A stretch of DNA of 5,854 bases from an uncultured Verrucomicrobiota bacterium (GTDB lineage Bacteria > Verrucomicrobiota > Kiritimatiellia > RFP12 > UBA1067). The notes beneath the pieces were generated by a model, which was given only the letters and a program-made list of their open reading frames with translations, was not told the DNA's origin and ran no database searches. Shown piece after piece: positions 1 to 4,688 of this stretch. How positions within the stretch are numbered: position 1 is the stretch's first letter; each line of letters opens with the position of its first letter. Location of the stretch: contig CAMPAF010000195.1 of the NCBI GenBank assembly GCA_946631535.1, positions 1-5,854 of the forward strand, written 5' to 3'. Position numbers and translations under genes: made by a program.

Positions 1-1
1 C

Positions 2-1009
2 CGCCTCTTCGACGGCGGCGCGGGGCAGTTCGACGGCCTCTCCACCGGCTTCAAGCACCTCGACGAGAAGCTGCTCGGCCTGAAGCCGGGCGACATGATC
101 GTGGTGGCCGCTCGTCCCTCCGTGGGTAAGACCTCGCTCGCGATGAACATCGCCGAGTGTGTCGCCATGGGCCAGGACATCAACGGCATGCCCACGAAGT
201 GCGACGGCGGCAAGCAGCATCCGGTGCTGATCTTCTCGCTTGAAATGAGCACGGAAGCGCTCGCGAACCGCATGCTCGCTGGGCGCGCTGCGGTCAACAC
301 GTGGCGCCTGCAGCGCGGCATGATGCACAAGGACGAGCGCATCGAGGCGAGCAAGCGCCTCATGACGGCGGCGAACGCGCTGCGCACGGCGCCCATCTAC
401 ATTGACGACACGAGCGCGATCGACGTTGCGGACATGCGCGCACGCGCGCGCCGGATGAAGCGCATGCACGGCATCGAGCTGATAGTGATCGACTACCTCC
501 AGCTCGCCAACTGCCGCGAGTACGCAAAGCAGGGCCGCCAGCTCGAGACGAGCCGCATCTCCGGCCAGATAAAGGCCATGGCGAAGGAACTCAAGGTGCC
601 TGTGATCGTCCTCTCCCAGCTCTCGCGCGGCAACGAGCAGCGCAACGACAAGGACGAGATACCGAAGCTTTCGGACCTGCGCGACTCCGGCGCCATCGAG
701 CAGGACGCCGACGTCGTGTTTCTGCTGCGCCGCCCGTGCCGCTCCAAGACCGCACGCTGGCACGAGAACGAGCTGCTGGCGATCGTCGACGTGGCGAAGC
801 ACCGCAACGGCGAGACCGGAGAGGTCGACCTCAACTTCTACAAGGAGGCGACTCGGTTCGGGGACCGTCCGCAGAACCAGCGCGACGTCGGCGCGACCGA
901 CGCGGAGACCGCTGAGGCCGACATGGCCACCGCAGAGGAAGTCCTCGAACCCGTGCCCGAGGACATCGTCCCCGACGCGCCGGTACTCTCCCAGGATCCG
1001 CTTTTCTGA
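2..1009 (+). CDS. dnaB: Replicative DNA helicase DnaB, C-terminal ATPase part (5' truncated by window edge)
   Basis: This is the RecA-like motor domain of the hexameric helicase that unwinds DNA at the replication fork. The frame is open from base 2, so the N-terminal domain and start codon lie outside the window; 335 residues are visible. Numbered from base 2, the family landmarks appear in order: the linker-proximal STGFKHLDEKLLGL segment, Walker A ARPSVGKT (residues 37-44), the glutamate of FSLEMS (E81), Walker B LIVIDYLQL with D164, the SQLSRGNEQR and SDLRDSGAIEQDAD segments, and KHRNG (K266, R268), matching the lysine and arginine finger of E. coli DnaB. About 12 residues are inserted between the Walker A helix and the FSLEMS strand relative to E. 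coli. No intein interrupts the motor. After the KHRNG-to-RFGD segment, which closes the domain, there is an acidic, proline-rich tail of about 45 residues ending in SQDPLF. Family assignment is firm; the tail's role is unknown. Confidence 0.97.
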   Translation, partial: RLFDGGAGQFDGLSTGFKHLDEKLLGLKPGDMIVVAARPSVGKTSLAMNIAECVAMGQDINGMPTKCDGGKQHPVLIFSLEMSTEALANRMLAGRAAVNTWRLQRGMMHKDERIEASKRLMTAANALRTAPIYIDDTSAIDVADMRARARRMKRMHGIELIVIDYLQLANCREYAKQGRQLETSRISGQIKAMAKELKVPVIVLSQLSRGNEQRNDKDEIPKLSDLRDSGAIEQDADVVFLLRRPCRSKTARWHENELLAIVDVAKHRNGETGEVDLNFYKEATRFGDRPQNQRDVGATDAETAEADMATAEEVLEPVPEDIVPDAPVLSQDPLF

Positions 1010-1032
1010 CGCACGCCGTGGAGGGCGGAGTG

Positions 1033-1041
1033 TGGTATAAT
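1033..1041 (+). promoter_or_regulatory. Extended -10 promoter element, probably giving a leaderless transcript
   Basis: TGGTATAAT combines a perfect TATAAT hexamer (1036-1041) with the TG of an extended -10, in a strongly G+C-rich setting. Taking the last T as position -7, the +1 base is 1048, the A of the beta-galactosidase ATG. No good -35 is visible at the usual spacing (the hexamer at 1013-1018 is ACGCCG), which is compatible with extended -10 promoters. No Shine-Dalgarno lies within 4-12 bases of the ATG; the nearest GGAGG (1020-1024) is 23 bases away and would be upstream of the predicted start. The motif is seen directly; the start site is inferred. Confidence 0.7.
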
Positions 1042-1047
1042 GGCGGC

Positions 1048-4000
1048 ATGAGACATTCCGGCATTCTGGTTACAGCCGCGCTGTTCCTGGCGACGGGCGC
1101 GGCGGCAGAGGTTTTCACGATCGAACGCAACGACCCGCGTCCGTTCCGCGTCCACAACGGCCCGGACGAGACGCCCGCCACGAGGGCGATGATGCGCGAG
1201 CTCGCCGCAGAGGTGAAGCGCGTGACGGGCGTGCAGGTGGAGGTGCTGGGCTACGCGCCGGCGTTCGCGGGCGACTTCTTCGTCGCCACCGAGCCGTGGG
1301 CGGCGAAGGGGGCATGGACGATCGGCCTGCGCAACGGCATCATCGGCATCCACGGTTCCGACGTGGCGGGCACGCAGGCTGCGCTGCGGCACTTCATCGA
1401 CAACTTTCTGAAGCCGATCCCGGCATCGGCAGGGCGCTTCGAGTGGAAGGACCTGCGCATCGACCACGGTCCGCAGTGGGCCGACGTGCGCGAGGCGACG
1501 CTCGCCGCCGTGAAGGCGAAGCGCGAGAAGGACAAGGCGCCCGAATGGGCGAACGAGTTCGTCAACTACGTGAACGTGGAGCCTGCGCGCGCATACTCGT
1601 TCCCGCTCGCGTCCGTGAAGGACGCGCTCACGCACGACCTTCCCGAAACGCCATACGTGAAGTCGCTGGACGGCCAGTGGAAGTACAACTGGTGCGGCGC
1701 GCCCGGGCAGCGTCCGCTCGACTTCTTCCGCCCAGACTTCGACGACTCCGCGTGGTACACGATTAAGGTGCCGAGCTGCGTCGAGCTGCAGGGGTTCGGC
1801 GTCCCGATCTACCGCAACATAGTCTATCCGCACCCAGACACGCCGCCTGACGTGGACAAGGACTACAACCCGGTCTCGTCCTACCGCACCACGTTCACGG
1901 TGCCGGACTCGTGGAAGGGGCGGCCAGTGTTCCTGCGTTTCGAGGGCGTCTATTCCGCATACTACGTGTGGGTGAACGGCAGGAAGGTCGGCTTCTCCGA
2001 GGACAGCTGCACGGCACACGAGTTCAACGTCACGAAGTATCTCAAGCCCGGCGAGAACCTGCTCGCGGTGGAGGTCTACCGCTGGAGCGACGGCGCGTTC
2101 CTGGAGGACCAGGACTTCTTCCGCTACTCGGGCATCTACCGCCACGTGATGCTCTTCTCGCCGCCGCCCGTGGAGATCCGCGACTTCTTCTGGAAGCCTA
2201 AGTTCGCCGCCGACTTCTCGTCGGTGGACGTGGACCTTTCGGTGGAGCTGCGCAATTTGGGCGCGGACGCGCAGGAGCGCGTCCCTCCCGTTACGGCCAC
2301 GCTATACGACGCGGACTTCAAGGTGGTGACGAATCTCATTGGACAATCGACAGACGACAGCCGACAATCGGGACGACTTTCGACATTCACCCTTCACCTT
2401 TCTTCGCCTCGCCTCTGGTCGGCCGAGGATCCGTACCTCTACACGCTCGTCCTGCAGGCGGGCGACGACATCCGCTCCTGCAAGGTGGGGTTCATGAAGA
2501 CGGAGATCATGCCGGACGGCTCGATCCACGTGAACGGGAAGCAGGTGAAGTTCAAGGGCGTGAACCGCCACGACGCCTCGCCGGAGAACGGACGCTCCGT
2601 CTCGCGCGAGGAGATGCTGCGCGACGTGACGCTCATGAAGCAGAACAACATCGACACGGTCCGCACCAGCCACTATCCGAACGATCCGTACTTCTACCAC
2701 CTCTGCGCGCGCTACGGCCTATACGTGCAGCTGGAGGCGAACGTGGAGAGCCACGGGATGCGCTACGGCGTGAAGTCGCTCGCCTCGCCGCCGAGCTGGA
2801 CGCAGGCGCACGTTGACCGGTGCCGCGACATGGTGATCAACTGGCGGAACCTGCCGTGCGTGTTCACGTGGAGCTGGGGCAACGAGGCCGGGCAGGGCCC
2901 GACCTTCGACATCATCAACGAGGAATGCCTCAAGCTCGACGACACGCGTCCGATCGTCTACCGCCAGGACTGCGAGCGCTATTCCGTGGACGGCCCCGGC
3001 TATCCGACGATAGCGGCCGTGCACGGGCGCGGCCTGCGCTCGAAGTGCAGCTTCTTCTTCGAGTACGCGCACAGCATGGGCAACGCGCTCGGCACGTTCA
3101 AGGAATACTGGGACGAGTTCTACGCCTCACCGTCGCTCACGGGCGGCTGCATCTGGGACTGGGTCGACCAGGCCGTCTGGAAGGAGACCGACCGCGTGGG
3201 CCCGGACGGAAAGCGCATGCGCTATCTCGCATACGGCGGCGACCACGACGAGGAGAACGACGGCAACTTCTGCGTGAACGGCGTCATCGACGCCGAGAGG
3301 AACGAGACGCCGAAGCTCGCCGAGGTGAAGCACGTCCACCGTAACCTCGTGGTGTCGTGGCCGGATGGCGATGCTGGGAGTGACGCGCTCCTGCGCGTCC
3401 GTGACGGAAAAACCTTGCCCGTCGTGCTGTGGAACCGCTTCTCGTTCACGCCGTCCGGCGCGTTCGAGTCGCGCTGGGAGCTGCTGGAGGACGGCGTAGC
3501 GGTGGCGCACGGCGCGCTCGACCTGCCGTCGGTGCCGCCGCTCACGAGGAAACGGGTCGATGTCGCTTTGCCGAAAGTGAACATGAAGCCCGAGGCCGAG
3601 TATTTCCTCAACGTCTCGTTCCACCTCAAGGCGGACACGCTCTGGGCGAAGAAGGGACATCTTGTCGCGCACGACCAGCTGGCGCTGGGCACGGGAGGGC
3701 CGCGCTCCTGCGCGGCCGCGGCGGACGCGCAGGAGCGCGTTGCGGTCAAGCCTTCAGGCGACGGCTTTGTCGTGACCGCGGGGCCGACGATCGCGCGCTT
3801 CAGCCGGGCGACGGGCACGCTCTCCTTCCTCTCCATGAACGGCAAGACGGTGCTCGCGGACAGCGCCGACGGCATAGTGCGCGGACCGCGCCTCACATGC
3901 ATGAGGGCGTTCACCGACAACGACAAGTGGATGCGCAAGGCGTTCTACGACTCGGGCCTCACGCAGCTGCGCTACCACGTGCGCGAGCTGAAGCCCGCGA

Positions 4001-4650
4001 CCGTCGACGGGCGGACTGCGGTCCGCGCCACGGTGGAGGTGAACGGCGCGAAGTCTGCCGGCTTCAGGCACGTAGCCGAGTACGTCTTCGCCCCCGACGG
4101 CTCGCTGGAGATCCGCAACGACGTGACGCCGTTCGGCAAGATGCCGTCTGCGCTGCCGCGGCTCGGGCTTTCGCTGATGCTAGACCCGCGCCTGGAGCGG
4201 ATGGAGTGGTACGGGCGCGGTCCGCACGAGAACTACGTGGACCGCTGCTCTGGGGCGTTCGTCGGGCGGTGGCAGTCCACCGTGACGGGGCAGTACGTGG
4301 CGTACTGCCGTCCGCAGGACAACGGCTACAAGTGCGACGTGCGCTGGGCGGCGTTCGCGGACGAGGCGGGCGACGGCGTGCGCGCGAAGGGGAGCGAGCC
4401 TCTCTTTGTGCAGGCGCTCCACTACGGCTGCGAGGACCTTGAGTTCGCGCGTCACCGCGACAGGCAGGAGCGCATCTGGAACGAGAAGCCGCCGCGCGCG
4501 GAGACGTGCCTCAACCTCGATCTGCGCCAGGTCGGGCTCGGCGGTGCCTCGTGCGGACCCAAGCCGGAGGCGCAGTACATCTTCCCTATCCGGCCCGAGC
4601 GCTGGACGGTGACGCTCGAACCTTGCCGCAAGACGACGAGGTTGAAGTGA
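1048..4650 (+). CDS. lacZ: Secreted LacZ-type beta-galactosidase, glycoside hydrolase family 2
   Basis: This 1200-residue enzyme is predicted to hydrolyse terminal beta-galactosides; the true substrate may be a plant or host glycan rather than lactose. Residues 1-20 form a Sec signal peptide (hydrophobic core, AAA before E21). Residues of about 22-140 are an extension absent from E. coli LacZ. The GH2 modules follow: sugar-binding domain (about 200-375, RWSDG with D348), Ig-like domain (375-480), TIM barrel (490-760), a DUF4981-type sandwich (760-885) and the C-terminal Bgal_small domain (about 899-1198). Catalytic positions are intact: acid/base E613 in WGNEAG, nucleophile E672 in FEYAHSMGN, metal-site E567 and H569 in ESHG, R539 and H542 in RTSHYP, W703 in WDWVDQ. 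The residue matching E. coli W999 appears to be C1169 (GGASCGP). The ATG at 1048 is chosen because it gives a clean signal peptide and sits at the predicted transcription start. The gene contains four palindromic repeats and a heptamer array, and is followed 38 bp later by an oxidoreductase gene. Confidence 0.95.
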   Translation: MRHSGILVTAALFLATGAAAEVFTIERNDPRPFRVHNGPDETPATRAMMRELAAEVKRVTGVQVEVLGYAPAFAGDFFVATEPWAAKGAWTIGLRNGIIGIHGSDVAGTQAALRHFIDNFLKPIPASAGRFEWKDLRIDHGPQWADVREATLAAVKAKREKDKAPEWANEFVNYVNVEPARAYSFPLASVKDALTHDLPETPYVKSLDGQWKYNWCGAPGQRPLDFFRPDFDDSAWYTIKVPSCVELQGFGVPIYRNIVYPHPDTPPDVDKDYNPVSSYRTTFTVPDSWKGRPVFLRFEGVYSAYYVWVNGRKVGFSEDSCTAHEFNVTKYLKPGENLLAVEVYRWSDGAFLEDQDFFRYSGIYRHVMLFSPPPVEIRDFFWKPKFAADFSSVDVDLSVELRNLGADAQERVPPVTATLYDADFKVVTNLIGQSTDDSRQSGRLSTFTLHLSSPRLWSAEDPYLYTLVLQAGDDIRSCKVGFMKTEIMPDGSIHVNGKQVKFKGVNRHDASPENGRSVSREEMLRDVTLMKQNNIDTVRTSHYPNDPYFYHLCARYGLYVQLEANVESHGMRYGVKSLASPPSWTQAHVDRCRDMVINWRNLPCVFTWSWGNEAGQGPTFDIINEECLKLDDTRPIVYRQDCERYSVDGPGYPTIAAVHGRGLRSKCSFFFEYAHSMGNALGTFKEYWDEFYASPSLTGGCIWDWVDQAVWKETDRVGPDGKRMRYLAYGGDHDEENDGNFCVNGVIDAERNETPKLAEVKHVHRNLVVSWPDGDAGSDALLRVRDGKTLPVVLWNRFSFTPSGAFESRWELLEDGVAVAHGALDLPSVPPLTRKRVDVALPKVNMKPEAEYFLNVSFHLKADTLWAKKGHLVAHDQLALGTGGPRSCAAAADAQERVAVKPSGDGFVVTAGPTIARFSRATGTLSFLSMNGKTVLADSADGIVRGPRLTCMRAFTDNDKWMRKAFYDSGLTQLRYHVRELKPATVDGRTAVRATVEVNGAKSAGFRHVAEYVFAPDGSLEIRNDVTPFGKMPSALPRLGLSLMLDPRLERMEWYGRGPHENYVDRCSGAFVGRWQSTVTGQYVAYCRPQDNGYKCDVRWAAFADEAGDGVRAKGSEPLFVQALHYGCEDLEFARHRDRQERIWNEKPPRAETCLNLDLRQVGLGGASCGPKPEAQYIFPIRPERWTVTLEPCRKTTRLK
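2264..2289 (-). repeat. Palindromic repeat, copy A (perfect 8-bp hairpin inside the beta-galactosidase gene)
   Basis: GGACGCGC (2265-2272), loop AGGA, GCGCGTCC (2277-2284) form a perfect inverted repeat, with GGG at 2259-2261 and CCC at 2287-2289 able to extend the pairing across a small internal loop. The minus-strand reading (GGGAG, then the stem with loop TCCT) matches copy B at 25 of 26 positions. It encodes DAQERV (residues 407-412) in a variable part of the Ig-like domain. Strand here follows the TCCT-loop orientation. Confidence 0.85.
2341..2401 (+). repeat. Heptamer tandem array within the beta-galactosidase gene
   Basis: Eight 7-base units can be laid out: four starting at 2341, 2348, 2355 and 2362 that follow CGACARN (the first has G for C), then five bases, then four starting at 2374, 2381, 2388 and 2395 that follow CRMCNTT. 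The stretch 2341-2400 is 53% G+C by count, lower than its surroundings, and uses codons such as ACA, CGA, GGA and TCT that are uncommon in the rest of the gene. It stays in frame and encodes residues 432-452, rich in Ser, Thr, Asp and Arg, just before the conserved SPRLWSAEDPYLY strand of the Ig-like domain. Such arrays are usually intergenic; here one appears to have become coding. Confidence 0.7.
3376..3401 (+). repeat. Palindromic repeat, copy B (opposite orientation to copy A)
   Basis: GACGCGC (3382-3388), loop TCCT, GCGCGTC (3393-3399) form a 7-bp stem; the outermost pair of copy A is lost through a T at 3381. The GGGAG flank (3376-3380) is shared with copies A and C. It is read as DALLRV (residues 779-784), that is, the element translated on its other strand, between the LVVSWPDGD segment and a WNRFSFT segment near the start of the DUF4981-type domain. 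Confidence 0.85.
3693..3718 (+). repeat. Palindromic repeat, copy C (with compensatory stem change)
   Basis: GGCCGCGC (3698-3705), loop TCCT, GCGCGGCC (3710-3717), with GGGAG at 3693-3697. Compared with copy A read on the minus strand, only two bases differ across 26, and they are the two partners of one stem pair (A-T changed to C-G), so the 8-bp stem stays perfect. It is translated in another frame from copies A, B and D, as GPRSCAA. Confidence 0.85.
3723..3742 (-). repeat. Palindromic repeat, copy D (degenerate, inverted partner of copy C)
   Basis: GGACGCGC (3723-3730), loop AGGA, then GCGCGTTG (3735-3742): the inner six pairs are intact, the seventh is a G-T wobble and the eighth is lost. 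It lacks the GGGAG-type flank. It encodes DAQERV (residues 893-898), the same peptide as copy A. It lies five bases from copy C in the opposite orientation; CGCGCTCCTGCGCG at 3701-3714 and its exact complement at 3726-3739 could form a 14-bp stem across an 11-base loop. Confidence 0.8.
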
Positions 4651-4676
4651 GGCCACATTCATCAAACCAGGAAAGC

Positions 4677-4681
4677 GAGGA
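4677..4681 (+). promoter_or_regulatory. Shine-Dalgarno of the oxidoreductase gene
   Basis: GAGGA lies seven bases before the ATG at 4689, a standard spacing that fixes this start. The 38-bp gap after the beta-galactosidase stop holds no TATAAT-like box and no hairpin terminator, so this site probably serves translation from a shared mRNA. It contrasts with the upstream gene, which has no such site. Confidence 0.8.
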
Positions 4682-4688
4682 CAAGAAC

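Noticed and set aside
110..500. Intein within dnaB, a common site for inteins
   Set aside because: Walker A to Walker B is continuous apart from a short insertion of about 12 residues; no splicing motifs are present.
1018..1047. In-frame GTG at 1018 as an earlier start for the beta-galactosidase
   Set aside because: It would add ten residues before a well-formed signal peptide, has no Shine-Dalgarno, and lies upstream of the predicted transcription start.
1010..1047. Rho-independent terminator after dnaB (and likewise in 4651-4688)
   Set aside because: No G+C-rich hairpin followed by a T run is present in either 38-bp gap.
1040..1051. ATG at 1040 opening a three-codon frame (M-A-A-stop) overlapping the beta-galactosidase ATG by four bases
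   Set aside because: The ATG overlaps the -10 box, so it would not be in the predicted transcript; probably a coincidence.
838..2145. Long open frame of 435 codons on the minus strand, opposite the start of the beta-galactosidase gene
   Set aside because: It lies opposite two firmly identified genes, and its product is an Arg/Val/His-rich composition typical of antisense frames in G+C-rich coding DNA, with no recognisable domain. The same applies to 4662-5648, 5030-5851 and the other minus-strand frames, and to plus-strand off-frames such as 3429-4442.
4464..4473. GCAGGAGCGC as a fifth copy of the palindromic element (also GCAGGAGCG at 5231-5239)
   Set aside because: Neither has the paired stem arms or the GGGAG/CTCCC flank; each is a 9-10 base match that common Gln-Glu-Arg codons produce easily.
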